A DNA stretch of 64,000 bases from Candidatus Gastranaerophilales bacterium (GTDB lineage Bacteria; Cyanobacteriota; Vampirovibrionia; Gastranaerophilales; Gastranaerophilaceae). Shown piece by piece: positions 44,863-55,981 of the stretch; positions within the stretch are counted from its first letter, which is position 1; the number at the start of each line of letters is the position of its first letter. The stretch is from positions 31,322 to 95,321 of the forward strand of contig CALUUJ010000007.1 in assembly GCA_944323935.1 (NCBI GenBank), written 5' to 3'. The position numbers were made by a program, and so were the translations under genes. The notes under the pieces were generated by a model. The model did not search any database. It saw nothing but the letters and a program-made list of their open reading frames with translations, and was not told the DNA's origin.

Positions 44863-46665
44863 ATGAAATATATTGATAATGTAAGAAATTTTTGTATCAT
44901 CGCTCATATTGATCATGGAAAGTCTACTCTAGCTGACAGGTTGCTTGAAAAGACCGGTACTATAGCCGAGCGTGACATGCAGGATCAATTGCTTGATACA
45001 ATGGATATTGAGCGTGAACGCGGAATTACAATTAAATTGAATGCTGCAAGGATGAATTATAAAGCAAAAAATGGAAAAGATTATGTCCTTAATTTAATTG
45101 ATACTCCAGGGCATGTGGATTTTTCATATGAAGTTTCACGTTCTTTAGCAGCTTGTGAAGGTGCTTTATTAATTGTTGATGCGACTCAAGGAGTTGAAGC
45201 ACAGACTTTATCAAATGTATATCTTGCTATTGAGCAGAATTTAGAGATTATTCCTGTTATTAATAAAATAGATTTACCGTCGGCAGATGTTGAAAGAGTT
45301 AAAGAAGAAATAGAAGAAGTATTAGGCATTGATGCATCTATGGCAATACCTGTCAGTGCAAAAGAAGGTATTGGAATAGAGGATGTTTTGGAAGCGGTTG
45401 TTGAATTTGTGCCGCCGCCAGAGGATACATCTGATAAACCTTTAAGAGCTTTAGTTTTTGATAGTGCATATGACCAGTATCTTGGAACCTTATGTTTCTT
45501 TAAGGTTATAGATGGAAATATTAAACTCGGTGATAAAATTAAATTTATGGCAACGGGTAAGGAATATGAAATTACAGAACTTGGTTATTTGAATCCGCAT
45601 AGAGTTCCCGTAAAAGAATTAAAAACAGGTGATGTTGGATATATGGGATGTTCTATAAAGGAAATTACAAGATTTGTAGGTGATACAATAACTCATGTTG
45701 AAAATGGTGCAAAAGAACCGTTAGCAGGGTATAAAGAAGCACTTCCGATGGTGTTTTCAGGGTTATATCCCGTTGATAATGATCAATACCAAGATTTGAA
45801 AGAAGCTTTAGAAAAGCTAAAATTAAACGATTCAAGTATTACGTTTGAACCTGAAACATCATCAGCTTTAGGGTTTGGTTTCAGATGCGGTTTTTTGGGT
45901 ATGCTTCATATGGAGATTGCTCAAGAAAGATTAGAAAGAGAATATAATCTTACTCTTGTTACAACAGCACCAAGTGTTATTTACAGAGTCCATAAAACAA
46001 ATGGGGAAGTTGTTGAAATTGATAACCCTGCAAATTTACCGGATGCTCAATACCGTGATTATATAGAAGAACCTTATGTAAAGACAACAATTATTACTCC
46101 AAATGATTACGTTGGTTTATTAATGGAACTGGCACAATCTAAACGCGGTATTTTCCAAAATATGACATATCTTGATAAGGTAAGAGTATCGCTTCATTAT
46201 GAAATTCCGTTAAGTGAAATTATTACAGATTTTTATGATCAATTAAAATCACGTTCAAAAGGATATGCAAGTTTAGATTATGAATTTAGCGATTATAAAC
46301 GATCAGACTTAGTTAAATTGGATATTCTTTTGGCAGGTGAAATAGTTGATGCTTTAAGTGCAATTGTTCACAAAGATAGTGCTTTTTATGTTGGTCAAAA
46401 ATTAACATCAAAATTAAAAGATATTATTCCAAGGCAAATGTTTGAAGTTGCAATTCAAGCTGCAATCGGTGGAAGAATTATCGCAAGAACAAATATAAAA
46501 GCTTTAAGAAAGAGCGTATTAGATAAATGTTACGGCGGTGACATCTCTCGTAAAAGAAAATTACTTGAAAAGCAGAAGCGTGGTAAAAAACGTATGAAGG
46601 CTGTAGGTAGGGTAGAAGTTCCGCAAGAGGCGTTTATGGCCGTTTTAAGTTTAGATGATAACTAA
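44863..46665 (+). CDS. lepA: Elongation factor 4
   Basis: 600 residues: translational GTPase with [23 protein letters not shown] and NKIDLP in the G domain, domains II/III, and the LepA-specific C-terminal domain (from ~485, [10 protein letters not shown] and ending [23 protein letters not shown]). It back-translocates or rescues stalled ribosomes. A TATAAT (44846-44851) is only ~12 bases before the ATG and no Shine-Dalgarno is seen, so the message may be nearly leaderless. glgC follows at 12 bases. Confidence 0.97.
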   Translation: MKYIDNVRNFCIIAHIDHGKSTLADRLLEKTGTIAERDMQDQLLDTMDIERERGITIKLNAARMNYKAKNGKDYVLNLIDTPGHVDFSYEVSRSLAACEGALLIVDATQGVEAQTLSNVYLAIEQNLEIIPVINKIDLPSADVERVKEEIEEVLGIDASMAIPVSAKEGIGIEDVLEAVVEFVPPPEDTSDKPLRALVFDSAYDQYLGTLCFFKVIDGNIKLGDKIKFMATGKEYEITELGYLNPHRVPVKELKTGDVGYMGCSIKEITRFVGDTITHVENGAKEPLAGYKEALPMVFSGLYPVDNDQYQDLKEALEKLKLNDSSITFEPETSSALGFGFRCGFLGMLHMEIAQERLEREYNLTLVTTAPSVIYRVHKTNGEVVEIDNPANLPDAQYRDYIEEPYVKTTIITPNDYVGLLMELAQSKRGIFQNMTYLDKVRVSLHYEIPLSEIITDFYDQLKSRSKGYASLDYEFSDYKRSDLVKLDILLAGEIVDALSAIVHKDSAFYVGQKLTSKLKDIIPRQMFEVAIQAAIGGRIIARTNIKALRKSVLDKCYGGDISRKRKLLEKQKRGKKRMKAVGRVEVPQEAFMAVLSLDDN

Positions 46666-46677
46666 AGGAGAAACGTT

Positions 46678-47913
46678 TTGGCATTAGATACATCACTTGT
46701 AATGATTCTTGCAGGCGGAGAAGGAAAAAGACTTTTCCCTTTGACAAGGGATAGAGCTAAACCTGCGGTTCCGTTTGGGGGTAGGTATAGAATTATTGAT
46801 TTTGTAATTAATAATTTCATTAATTCAGGTTTCTATAAATTAAAAATTTTAACTCAATATAAATCAGATTCTTTAAATCAACATATAGCAAGGAGCTGGC
46901 CTGTATCTCCAATTTTAGGACAATATATAGATTTGGTTCCTGCTCAAATGAGAATAGATGGACATTGGTATAAGGGTACTGCTGATGCTGTTTATCAGAA
47001 TTTGACACATATATATGATGAAAAACCAAAACATGTTTGTGTATTTGGCGGTGACCATATATACAGAATGGATGTTTCTCAGATGATGAGATTTCATAAA
47101 CAAAAAGAAGCTGTACTTACAATTTCAGCTATTCCAATTCCAATATCAGAAGCAAGTGAATTCGGAATAATTGAAGTTGATGAAAATTGGAAATTAATAG
47201 GTTTTCAAGAAAAGCCAAAAGATAAACCGAAGTGTATTCCAAATAGACCTGATATGTGTTTAGCGTCTATGGGTAATTATATATTTGAAACAGAAGAACT
47301 GGTTAAAGAAGTTCAAGAAGATGCAAATAATCCCGAATCAAGTCATGATTTTGGTAAAAATATTATCCCGAAAATGCTTAAAGATGGTCAGAATATATAT
47401 GTATATGATTTTTCACAGAATGAATATACAGGTATGAGTGAATCCGAAAGAGGGTACTGGAGAGATGTGGGAAGCATAGACAGTTATTGGCAGGCAAATA
47501 TGGATTTATTAAATTACCAACCCGAGTTAAATCTATATTGTACAGATTGGCCTTTAAGAACATATAATTATAACTTCCCGCCTGCAAAATTCATTTGGGA
47601 AGAAGGAGATAGAGTAGGTATGGCTACAAACTCTATGGTATCTGAAGGTTGTATCATCTCAGGTGGCAGTCTTTCAAGATGTGTATTGTCTCCACAGGTA
47701 AGAATAAATAGTTTTTCTAATGTGACAGATTCAATCTTAATGGAAAATGTTAATGTCGGAAGATATTCTGAAATAAGAAAGGCTATAATAGATAAAAATG
47801 TTGAAATTCCGCCATATACAAAGATTGGTATAAATCCGGAAGAAGATAAAGCAAGAGGATTTTTGGTTTCCCCGGGTGGTGTTACTGTTGTTCCGAAAGG
47901 TGCTAAATTATGA
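46678..47913 (+). CDS. glgC: Glucose-1-phosphate adenylyltransferase
   Basis: 411 residues. N-terminal nucleotidyltransferase with [23 protein letters not shown] and [12 protein letters not shown], and a C-terminal left-handed beta-helix (about 290-411) with [18 protein letters not shown]. It makes ADP-glucose for glycogen. Initiation is on TTG with AAAGGAG upstream. It is the only glycogen gene seen here; glgA is not adjacent. Confidence 0.95.
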   Translation: MALDTSLVMILAGGEGKRLFPLTRDRAKPAVPFGGRYRIIDFVINNFINSGFYKLKILTQYKSDSLNQHIARSWPVSPILGQYIDLVPAQMRIDGHWYKGTADAVYQNLTHIYDEKPKHVCVFGGDHIYRMDVSQMMRFHKQKEAVLTISAIPIPISEASEFGIIEVDENWKLIGFQEKPKDKPKCIPNRPDMCLASMGNYIFETEELVKEVQEDANNPESSHDFGKNIIPKMLKDGQNIYVYDFSQNEYTGMSESERGYWRDVGSIDSYWQANMDLLNYQPELNLYCTDWPLRTYNYNFPPAKFIWEEGDRVGMATNSMVSEGCIISGGSLSRCVLSPQVRINSFSNVTDSILMENVNVGRYSEIRKAIIDKNVEIPPYTKIGINPEEDKARGFLVSPGGVTVVPKGAKL

Positions 47914-48395
47914 AGAAAAAATTTTTTATAGGTTTATTTATAGTTGTTGCAGTTTGTTTTGCTGTGTTTGCTTATATTGTGTTTAATAGCAGTTTACCTG
48001 TATATAAGCCTCAGCAGAATTTACAGGCGCCTATAGAAATACCGTCTAAGGCTATAATTTCTTTTAAGGATGCAGAAGCAATTGATAAACCAATGGTTAT
48101 AATGTTCTATGTTGACTGGTGCGGATACTGCAGAAAATATATGCCGGTTTTTGGAGAGTTTGCCGATAAATATAAAGATAAATATTCTTTTGTTGCAGTA
48201 AATTGTGATAATCCTGATAATATTAAGTTAGTCGAAAAATTCCATGTTATGGGATTTCCAAGCTTATTTATATTAGATAATAAAATAGAACACCATTTTA
48301 GTTTAAATATGGCGTCTACTGCCGAAAAATCAATAATGAAAGAAGAATTGGATAATTATTTAAAGGTACGTGATAAATTTGTTAAACAGAGTTGA
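47910..48395 (+). CDS. Membrane-anchored thioredoxin-like protein
   Basis: 161 residues: signal-anchor (about 5-27), then a thioredoxin fold with WCGYC (the active dithiol) in [22 protein letters not shown] order and the cis-Pro region GFPSLFI. A periplasmic oxidoreductase or reductant of envelope proteins is likely. It overlaps glgC by 4 bases, so glgC and this gene are coupled. Its stop lies inside the -35 of the efflux promoter. Confidence 0.9.
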   Translation: MKKKFFIGLFIVVAVCFAVFAYIVFNSSLPVYKPQQNLQAPIEIPSKAIISFKDAEAIDKPMVIMFYVDWCGYCRKYMPVFGEFADKYKDKYSFVAVNCDNPDNIKLVEKFHVMGFPSLFILDNKIEHHFSLNMASTAEKSIMKEELDNYLKVRDKFVKQS

Positions 48396-48420
48396 CACAA
48401 ATACGAATTTGCAAGATAAT
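48392..48420 (+). promoter_or_regulatory. Promoter of the MarR-RND efflux operon
   Basis: TTGACA (48392-48397), exact 17-base spacer, GATAAT (48415-48420): near-consensus sigma-70. Confidence 0.8.
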
Positions 48421-48452
48421 AGTCCATAATGGGACAGTATAATATTGGACTA
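48420..48452 (+). promoter_or_regulatory. Candidate MarR operator
   Basis: TAGTCCA (48420-48426) and TGGACTA (48446-48452) form a perfect inverted repeat just downstream of the -10, covering the transcription start. Its position fits autorepression by the MarR protein encoded next. Confidence 0.5.
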
Positions 48453-48469
48453 ATATAAGGGTTTTACAC

Positions 48470-48907
48470 TTGAATAAGCTGAATGTAGAAGAATGTTCGA
48501 AACTGTTATGGGAGATGCACATTAGTGTATCAGGATTTTATAATGAATATGCAAAATCTGTAGGTTTAACACTACCGTCATTAAAGGTGCTTTCAATATT
48601 ACACAGAGAAGTAAGCTGTACACAAAAATATATTACGCAGTTGACTTATTTACCCAAACAAACAGTTAATGCAATAATAAAAGGATTTAATATACAAGGT
48701 TTGGTAACAGAACCGGTTGAATCAAATTCTGATAAAAGAAATAAGAATGTTTCTTTGACAGAAAAAGGAAAAAAGTATGCAGAGAAAATCATTTCAAAAG
48801 CTCAAGAGGCAGAATATAGAGCACTTGAAAAACTAGGTGAAGAAAGAAGAACAGCTATGGTGGAAGCTATAGTTTTTTATAGAAATAATTTAAGTTTAGA
48901 AGAATAA
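48470..48907 (+). CDS. MarR family transcriptional regulator
   Basis: 145 residues with a winged helix-turn-helix (about 50-100; YITQLTYLPKQTVNAIIKGF, then the wing SDKRNKNVSLTEKGKKYA). It starts on TTG with weak Shine-Dalgarno. As the first gene of the efflux operon it is expected to repress it until a ligand binds, the standard MarR logic; the ligand is unknown. Confidence 0.9.
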   Translation: MNKLNVEECSKLLWEMHISVSGFYNEYAKSVGLTLPSLKVLSILHREVSCTQKYITQLTYLPKQTVNAIIKGFNIQGLVTEPVESNSDKRNKNVSLTEKGKKYAEKIISKAQEAEYRALEKLGEERRTAMVEAIVFYRNNLSLEE

Positions 48908-48931
48908 AATATAGAAAACAGAGGATATAAA

Positions 48932-50107
48932 ATGGGATACTTAAAAAATAAAAAACACAGATTAGTATTATTTTTAATAGTATTTATACTTGGTTCAATC
49001 GGATACAGACAGGTATATAGTATGTATACAGGGTACATGCAAGCTAAAGCGGCTAAAGTTCCAAAAGAAGTTCAGATTATGAATCCTGTTGAAATGGATG
49101 CATATTCAAAATCTGAATCAGCTGGGAGAGTAGAAGCAAAATATTCTGTAGATATTGTTGCAAGAATAAATGGTTGGCTTGAAAGAAGCTATTTTAAAGA
49201 AGGGGATAAGGTAAAGAAAGGTCAATTATTATTTTTAATAGAACCTGATCAATATCAAAATCTTGTAAATACTGCTGCAGCAAATGTAAGACAAGCACAA
49301 GCAACTTTGATTAATGCTGAAAAGGAATTAACAAGGGCTAAAGAACTAGTTAAAAACGATTATGTAAGTAAATCATATTATGACCAAGCATTAGCAACAA
49401 GAGATACAAGTAAAGCAGCATTAGATGCTGCAAAAGTTCAATTGGCAGATGCTAAATTGAACTTAAGTTATACAAAGATATTATCACCTGTTGATGGTAA
49501 AATCGGTAAAATTATTATTACTGAAGGGAATCTAGTTAATACACAAACAGGTCCTATTGCGAGAGTTGTAAGTAATAGCCCTATATATGTTTTATTCAAC
49601 TTAAAAAGTAGTGAATTTTTAAAATTTAAAAAACATGGTGCTTCTGCAGATTTTAGTAATATGGATGTTACTTTGCAACTGGCTGATGGAACAATGTATG
49701 ATGAAGTCGGTAAGATTGAATATGTTGGTAATGAAGTTGACCAAACAACAGGTACTATTGATTTAAGAGCTACATTCCAAAACGATAAAGAGCTTTTAGT
49801 TCCGGGTGATTTTGTTAGTGTAATAGTTAAATCAAAACAACCAAGAAAAGTTTTAACAGTTCCTCAATCTGCAGCTTTAAATGATGCGCAAGGTTATTAT
49901 GTATGGACTGTTGGTGCAGATAATAAAGTAGTTAGAAAAAATATTCAGGTTTCTCAAGAAATCAATAAAAATTGGATAGTTGAAGAAGGACTTGAAATAA
50001 CTGATAATATTGTTGCAAAAGGTGTTCAAAGTATTCGTATGCCTGGTCAGGTTGTTAAACCTACACCTCTTGAATTATCTGAAAATAAAGTAGAAGAATC
50101 AAAATAA
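48932..50107 (+). CDS. RND efflux periplasmic adaptor (membrane fusion protein)
   Basis: 391 residues: one N-terminal membrane segment without a lipobox, lipoyl halves (YSVDIVARINGWLERSYFKEGDKVKKGQLLFLI and LSYTKILSPVDGKIGKI), an intervening coiled-coil hairpin (about 100-170), a beta-barrel and a membrane-proximal domain. It links the RND pump to TolC. The HlyD/AcrA-family match is clear. Confidence 0.93.
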   Translation: MGYLKNKKHRLVLFLIVFILGSIGYRQVYSMYTGYMQAKAAKVPKEVQIMNPVEMDAYSKSESAGRVEAKYSVDIVARINGWLERSYFKEGDKVKKGQLLFLIEPDQYQNLVNTAAANVRQAQATLINAEKELTRAKELVKNDYVSKSYYDQALATRDTSKAALDAAKVQLADAKLNLSYTKILSPVDGKIGKIIITEGNLVNTQTGPIARVVSNSPIYVLFNLKSSEFLKFKKHGASADFSNMDVTLQLADGTMYDEVGKIEYVGNEVDQTTGTIDLRATFQNDKELLVPGDFVSVIVKSKQPRKVLTVPQSAALNDAQGYYVWTVGADNKVVRKNIQVSQEINKNWIVEEGLEITDNIVAKGVQSIRMPGQVVKPTPLELSENKVEESK

Positions 50108-50122
50108 ATGGGTAGAAGATAA

Positions 50123-53100
50123 ATGGAAGATAATAAAAAGAAAAAGGGATTATATTTTTTCATAACTAAACCACGTTTTGCGATGGTAATATCGATATTT
50201 ATTACATTAGTTGGTTTGGTATCAATGTTCGGATTGCAGTTAGAAAAATATCCGAATATTACACCCCCTCAGGTAACTGTGCAAGCTTCATACCCTGGGG
50301 CAAGTGCTTCTGTTATCGAGTCTTCAGTAGCTTCGTTAATTGAGTCTCAAGTTAACGGTGTTGAAAATATGTTATATATGTCTTCAACTTGTTATGATGA
50401 AGCATATACATTAAATATATATTTTAAAGTTGGAACAAATAAAGATATTAACCTTGTAAACGTACAAAACAGACTTCAACAGGTAGAACCATTATTACCA
50501 GAAGATGTTAAGCGTTTAGGTGTAACAGCAACAAATAAAGTAGCCGGTGCCGGTGCTTGTATATTAAACCTTGTTTCAAATGACGGTTCGTGGAATCAAT
50601 TAGATTTGACAAACTATGCGACTATATATATTAAAGATGAAATTAAGCGTTTAAATGGTGTCGGCGAAGTAAACGTATTTGGTGCCGGTGATTACAGTAT
50701 GAGAATTTGGTTAAATCCAACAAAAATGGCTAATTTGAATGTATCTATTGCCGAAGTTCAAGCTGCTATTTCAACTCAGAATGTTCAGGTTGCATCAGGT
50801 GCTTTGGGTTCTTTACCTAGTAACTCAAATCAAACATTAAGAATGACATTAATGACAAAAGGTCGTTTGGCAGAACCTGAGGAATTTGAGGAAATTATTG
50901 TTCGTTCAAATACAGATGGTTCTCAAATAAGAATAAAAGATATCGCAAGAGTTGAACTTGGTGCATATTCATATGATAAAATCGGGTTAATTGATGGTAA
51001 ACCTGCTTCGGTTATTCAGGTTGTACCATTGCCTGGTGCTAATACTATTGATGTTGTAAATCTTGTAAACAAAAAGGTTGAACAAATTAATAAGACATTA
51101 CCTGCATCACTGGAAGTACAAATGATGCATGATGATTCTAAATTTATTCGTGAATCAATGAAAGAAGTATTTTTCACAATTATTTTAACAGCATTAATTG
51201 TAATTGTTGTAATATTTGTATTCTTAGGTGATTGGCGTTCTACGTTGATACCATTTGTTACGATACCGGTATCATTAATAGGTGTATTTGCGGCATTGCC
51301 TATATTTGGAATGTCTATTAACTTATTGACATTGTTTGCAATGGTACTGGCGGTTACGGTAGTAGTTGATGATGCTATTGTTGTAATTGAAAACGTAAAA
51401 CGTCACTTAGAAGAAGGAAAAACTCCTGTTGAAGCAACACAATTAACAATGCAGGAAGTTGGCGGCGCTTTAGTCGCAATGGCGATGGTACTTATGGCGG
51501 TATTTGTACCTGTATCTTTCATAGCCGGTTTATCAGGTTTAATGTATAGACAATTTGCCGTATGTATTGCTGTATCTATTGCATTATCTGCAATTTGTGC
51601 ATTATCATTATCACCTGCTATGTGTAGTATCGTATTAAGAGCAGAAGATCCAAACAGAAAACCAAGTAATTTCATTACTGCTTTTATTAAGAAAGTGTTC
51701 GTTGCTTTTGATAAAAAGTTTGAGGTTATTACTCAAATATATTTGGATGCAGTAAAAAAATTCATATTTAATAAAAAATTAACAGTATTTTTATATTCGG
51801 TATTTATATTATTGATGGGTGGATTATTCTATATCATACCTACAGGGTTTATTCCTGATGAAGACCAAGCTGTATTAATTTCTCAAGTTGTATTGCCGCC
51901 TGGTAGTGCATTAAATAAAACACAAGAAGTGCTTGAAAAATTAACAAAAGAACTTGAAACAATAGAAGGTATAGAAAAAGAAAGAATAATTACATTTGCC
52001 GGTATCGGGCCAACAAACCAAGCAATGTGTATTACTCCATTGAAAGATTGGCATGAAAGAAAGATTTATCCTTGGGATTATGTTATAAGAAAGATTCAAG
52101 GTAGACCTACGGATTTATCACATAATGCTATATTAAAAGAAATAAGGGCAAAAGCTGCTAAAATAAATGAAGCATCTATTGCATCATTTTCACCTCCTGC
52201 AATATCAGGTATGAGTATGTTAGGCGGTTTTGAGTTCCAAATGTTATCAAAGGGTGAACATTCACTTCAGGATATTGAAGGTTTTGCGAATAAACTTACA
52301 GTTGCAGCAAATTCAGATCCAAGATTGTCTAGTGTTTATACAACATATCAGGCAAATGTTCCTCAATATCGTTTAAATATTGACTATAGCAAAGTATTGG
52401 CGCAAAATGTTGATATTCAAGAGTTGTATTCTACTTTGGCTTCAACTTTAGGTACATATTATGTAAATGACTTTAATAAATTGGGTCGTGTATTTAGGGT
52501 TCAGTTGCAAGCAGAAGATAATTTCAGAAATAAAGCGACAGACCTTGAAAAGATATATGTAAAAAATATGAAAGGTCAGATGGTTCCTTTAATGACAATG
52601 ATTAATCTTGAACAAACAGTTGGTGCTGCATCAATTACAAGATTTAACCAATATAGAAGTGTACAATTCTCAGGTCAACCATCAGCAGGTAAATCATCAG
52701 GTGAAGCAATGAAAGCAATGGAAGAAGTTGCAATAAAAACACTTCCTCAAGATGTCGGTTATGACTGGTCTGGTACATCAATGCAAGAAAGAGAATCATC
52801 AGGTCAAACTGGTATTGTTGTTGCTTTAGCATTGACATTCGTATATCTATTCTTAGTCGCATTGTATGAAAGCTGGTCAATACCTGTTGCTGTACTTTTA
52901 ATTGCGCCTATTGCAGCACTAGGAGCATTGGTATTCCAAATGATGATGGGACTATCTTTTGACTTATATGCTCAAGTTGGTATGATTACCTTAATCGGTG
53001 TTGCAGCTAAACAATCTATTTTGATTGTTGAATTTGCAAGAGACTTACATGAAAGAGACGGTTTAAGTATTGAAGATGCGGCAATTGAAGCTGCCAGATT

Positions 53101-53332
53101 AAGATTCAGAGCTATTATGATGACGGCTTTAGCGTTTGTATTTGGTGTATTACCGATGGTATTTGCAACAGGTGCAGGTGCTCAAAGTAGAATAGCTGTT
53201 GGTTCTACTGTATTTGGTGGTATGGTTGCTGCTGCTACAATTGGTACAATATTAACACCGGTATTCTATGTATTAGTACAATCATTAGTAGAAAAAGCGT
53301 CATCAAAAAAGAAGGAAGAAACTAATAATTAA
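50123..53332 (+). CDS. RND multidrug efflux permease (AcrB/HAE1 family)
   Basis: 1069 residues, full length. Twelve transmembrane segments with the duplicated periplasmic loops of HAE1 pumps: first TM reading [29 protein letters not shown], the proton-relay segment [12 protein letters not shown] with two adjacent Asp (TM4), and the end [32 protein letters not shown]. Such pumps export drugs, bile salts or lipids. Neighbouring genes supply adaptor and channel, so the tripartite system is complete. Confidence 0.96.
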   Translation: MEDNKKKKGLYFFITKPRFAMVISIFITLVGLVSMFGLQLEKYPNITPPQVTVQASYPGASASVIESSVASLIESQVNGVENMLYMSSTCYDEAYTLNIYFKVGTNKDINLVNVQNRLQQVEPLLPEDVKRLGVTATNKVAGAGACILNLVSNDGSWNQLDLTNYATIYIKDEIKRLNGVGEVNVFGAGDYSMRIWLNPTKMANLNVSIAEVQAAISTQNVQVASGALGSLPSNSNQTLRMTLMTKGRLAEPEEFEEIIVRSNTDGSQIRIKDIARVELGAYSYDKIGLIDGKPASVIQVVPLPGANTIDVVNLVNKKVEQINKTLPASLEVQMMHDDSKFIRESMKEVFFTIILTALIVIVVIFVFLGDWRSTLIPFVTIPVSLIGVFAALPIFGMSINLLTLFAMVLAVTVVVDDAIVVIENVKRHLEEGKTPVEATQLTMQEVGGALVAMAMVLMAVFVPVSFIAGLSGLMYRQFAVCIAVSIALSAICALSLSPAMCSIVLRAEDPNRKPSNFITAFIKKVFVAFDKKFEVITQIYLDAVKKFIFNKKLTVFLYSVFILLMGGLFYIIPTGFIPDEDQAVLISQVVLPPGSALNKTQEVLEKLTKELETIEGIEKERIITFAGIGPTNQAMCITPLKDWHERKIYPWDYVIRKIQGRPTDLSHNAILKEIRAKAAKINEASIASFSPPAISGMSMLGGFEFQMLSKGEHSLQDIEGFANKLTVAANSDPRLSSVYTTYQANVPQYRLNIDYSKVLAQNVDIQELYSTLASTLGTYYVNDFNKLGRVFRVQLQAEDNFRNKATDLEKIYVKNMKGQMVPLMTMINLEQTVGAASITRFNQYRSVQFSGQPSAGKSSGEAMKAMEEVAIKTLPQDVGYDWSGTSMQERESSGQTGIVVALALTFVYLFLVALYESWSIPVAVLLIAPIAALGALVFQMMMGLSFDLYAQVGMITLIGVAAKQSILIVEFARDLHERDGLSIEDAAIEAARLRFRAIMMTALAFVFGVLPMVFATGAGAQSRIAVGSTVFGGMVAAATIGTILTPVFYVLVQSLVEKASSKKKEETNN

Positions 53333-53355
53333 TTTTATAGAGTAGAGTGGATAAA

Positions 53356-55089
53356 ATGAACAAGAAATTATTTATATTTATGTTTTTATTACTGGCAAAT
53401 CCTGTGTTTGCTGTAGATAATCCTTTTAGAGATGAGGTTGTAAATGAACTTCCTCCTACACTTCCAAGCGTAGAAGCAAGTAATACAAATAATGAAGCTA
53501 CATTCTCTCAAAAAGTAAAAGGATTCTTTACAAAGAAAAAGGATAGTGATTCTGCCAAAGAAATAGCACCGGTAGAACCTGATAAAGCAGCAAAAGCAAT
53601 TGAAAAAGAAAAAAATAATCAAGAAAAAGAAGCTAAGAAAGCTGAAAAGAAAGCTGCAAAGGAAAAAGCTAAAGCGGAAAAAGCCATAGAAAAAGCTAAA
53701 ATAGATGCCGCAAAAACTGCAGAGAAAACACAAGATGATAAAGTTGAAACTACTCTTGAAAATACGTCAGAAGATAATAAAACAGAAACTCCAGCGTTAA
53801 CAAAGTCTGAAGAGAAAACTACTTTGACAAATACAGCTTATGAAGGAAGTATTCAAACTACTAGAATTATGGAAGTTGATGAGTGTGTAAAAATCGCATT
53901 GGAAAAACATCCTTTAATTCATATGGCAATGAGTAATGCTGATATATATAAAAGCAGAATTGCTCAAGCTTGGGCTAATTATTTCCCTACTTTTTCAGCC
54001 GGGATAAGCTATTCAAGAAATGATATGCAGGTTTCAAACTTTGCTTTTCCTACTCAAAAATATGATATGTTCTATGTTCCGTCAGTATCTGGCAATCTAC
54101 TTTTATTTGACTTTGGTAAAACTAAAGCTCAGGCAGATTTAGCAAAAAGAACATATGAATCTTCTCAATTTGAACTTCAAAACAGTATAAATACCGTAAT
54201 TTATAATGTAAAACAAGCATATTATAATTTGCTTTTTGCACAGCAGCAAGTAAAAGTATATGAAGATACCGTTAAGGATTTTACTCTTCACTTAGAACAA
54301 GCAAAAGCATATTATGATATAGGTTCAAAAGCTAAGATTGATGTTTTAACTGCTGAATATAATTTAGGGAATGCTAAACTAAATTTAATTAAAGCTAAAA
54401 ATACATTGAAAATAGCATATGTTCAATTAAGTAATGCAATGGGTACCCCTGAAATTTCTGATTATGATGTAATTGATAATCTAAAAGCAAAAACATATGA
54501 TATAGCAGTTGAAGAGGCTGTTAATACTGCGTTTGAAACGAGTCCTGAATTACTTGCTTCTAAAAAGAAAGCAGATGCTTCTGAAATTCTTGTAAGATCA
54601 ACAAAAAGAGCATTCACTCCAAATATTCAAGGTTTTGCTTCATATTCAAGAGGTGGTAAAAGAATTGATACTGACTATGGTTACCAGTTTGGAGCAGAGT
54701 TAAGCTATAATACCGTAAACTTAATGCTGTTGAAGAAACAAGTTGATGAAGCTAAAGCTACATATAAAAAAGATTTGGCTGATTATGAAAATACTAAACA
54801 AACCGTTTATTTCAATGTTAAAGAAGCTTATATAACTCTAACAAACGCACAAGAAAGTATTACTGTTGCTAAATTATCAATGGATCAGGCAAAAGAACAG
54901 TATGATCAAGCGTCCGGAAGATATAAAGTTGGTTTGGGTGATGCTATTGAATTAAAAGATGCAGAGACAACATATAGAAATTCTCAGTTAGAATATTATA
55001 GTACATTGTTAAACTACCATGTTTCTGCAGCTAATTTAGAGAAACTTATGGGGTCGCCACTTCAGGCAACGGATGTTGATTTATTATAA
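53356..55089 (+). CDS. TolC-family outer membrane channel with long N-terminal linker
   Basis: 577 residues from the ATG with GAGTGG upstream (a GTG 9 bases earlier is less likely). A signal peptide (1-19, LLLANPVFA) is followed by ~145 residues of disordered linker, of which 75-125 is a Lys/Ala/Glu-rich helix-former. The TolC domain begins near 170 (MEVDECVKIALEKHP) and shows its two repeats (VKQAYYNLLFAQQQV, and VKEAYITLTNAQESI). Most TolC proteins lack such a linker, so it may bind peptidoglycan or a partner. Terminator follows. Confidence 0.92.
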   Translation: MNKKLFIFMFLLLANPVFAVDNPFRDEVVNELPPTLPSVEASNTNNEATFSQKVKGFFTKKKDSDSAKEIAPVEPDKAAKAIEKEKNNQEKEAKKAEKKAAKEKAKAEKAIEKAKIDAAKTAEKTQDDKVETTLENTSEDNKTETPALTKSEEKTTLTNTAYEGSIQTTRIMEVDECVKIALEKHPLIHMAMSNADIYKSRIAQAWANYFPTFSAGISYSRNDMQVSNFAFPTQKYDMFYVPSVSGNLLLFDFGKTKAQADLAKRTYESSQFELQNSINTVIYNVKQAYYNLLFAQQQVKVYEDTVKDFTLHLEQAKAYYDIGSKAKIDVLTAEYNLGNAKLNLIKAKNTLKIAYVQLSNAMGTPEISDYDVIDNLKAKTYDIAVEEAVNTAFETSPELLASKKKADASEILVRSTKRAFTPNIQGFASYSRGGKRIDTDYGYQFGAELSYNTVNLMLLKKQVDEAKATYKKDLADYENTKQTVYFNVKEAYITLTNAQESITVAKLSMDQAKEQYDQASGRYKVGLGDAIELKDAETTYRNSQLEYYSTLLNYHVSAANLEKLMGSPLQATDVDLL

Positions 55090-55109
55090 TAAATGTTATA
55101 ATTATGCAT

Positions 55110-55143
55110 AAGGAGCAGAAAATAAAAATCTGCTCCTTTTTAT
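55110..55143 (+). terminator. Terminator after the TolC gene
   Basis: AAGGAGCAGA (55110-55119) pairs with TCTGCTCCTT (55129-55138), then TTT. Confidence 0.85.
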
Positions 55144-55221
55144 ATTGATGTTATTTGATTGTTGATACTTTAATCCTTATTAACTATGGAATAAAACTGA
55201 AAACAGTTATATAATATAGCC

Positions 55222-55977
55222 ATGGTAAATGTAAAAGATGACAGTAATAATACCTTAGAGCAAGCTCATTTGGATTTCATTTCAACCGTGAGTCATGAAT
55301 TAAGAACTCCTTTAACCAGTATAAGGGGCTTTGCCGATACTCTTTTAACTTCTTATGACAGGCTTACACCTGAACAAAGAGAGAAGTTTCTGCATATTAT
55401 AAAAGATCAATCAAATCGTTTAATAAGCTTGGTTGAAAATCTTTTGACAGTATCTAAAATGCAGTCTGATAAAGAGTTGATGATATATAAAACAGTTGAT
55501 GTGACTCCTTTTATTGATGCTGCCGTTCAAATGATTAAAAATCAGTATAAAACTCATAAATATATTTGTAATTTCGATAAAAATATTCCTAAAATATTAA
55601 TAGATACAGATAAATTCCAGCAAATAATGCTTAATTTAATTGATAATGCTTCTAAATATTCTAATGAAGGTTCAACTGTTCAGGTAAATGTTGTTCCTGA
55701 TTATCAAAATAATTCTCTAATAATATCGGTAAAAGATGAAGGTATCGGTATAAGTAAAGAAGATATAAATAAAATTTTTAATAAATTTTCAAGAGTGGAT
55801 TCACCTCTAACAAGAAAAATCCAAGGTAACGGTTTGGGTTTGTATATTACAAAAACCTTAGTTGAAAAAATGAATGGAAAAATTTCGGTCGAGAGTTCTT
55901 CCTGTGGTAGTGAATTTAAAATAGAGTTCCCTTTTGCTTCACCAGATGATAATGCAAAAAAGAAAATAAAAGAGTAA
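55222..55977 (+). CDS. Histidine kinase without sensor domain
   Basis: 251 residues: HisKA with phosphorylated H25 in SHELRTPLTS, and HATPase with N box (NLIDNASKYS), DEGIGISKEDI and GNGLGLYI. There is no transmembrane or input domain, only ~15 residues before HisKA, so it must be cytoplasmic and driven by a partner. A TATAAT lies 7 bases before the ATG with no Shine-Dalgarno, hinting at leaderless translation. The response-regulator-like protein follows 4 bases later. Confidence 0.9.
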   Translation: MVNVKDDSNNTLEQAHLDFISTVSHELRTPLTSIRGFADTLLTSYDRLTPEQREKFLHIIKDQSNRLISLVENLLTVSKMQSDKELMIYKTVDVTPFIDAAVQMIKNQYKTHKYICNFDKNIPKILIDTDKFQQIMLNLIDNASKYSNEGSTVQVNVVPDYQNNSLIISVKDEGIGISKEDINKIFNKFSRVDSPLTRKIQGNGLGLYITKTLVEKMNGKISVESSSCGSEFKIEFPFASPDDNAKKKIKE

Positions 55978-55981
55978 TTTT

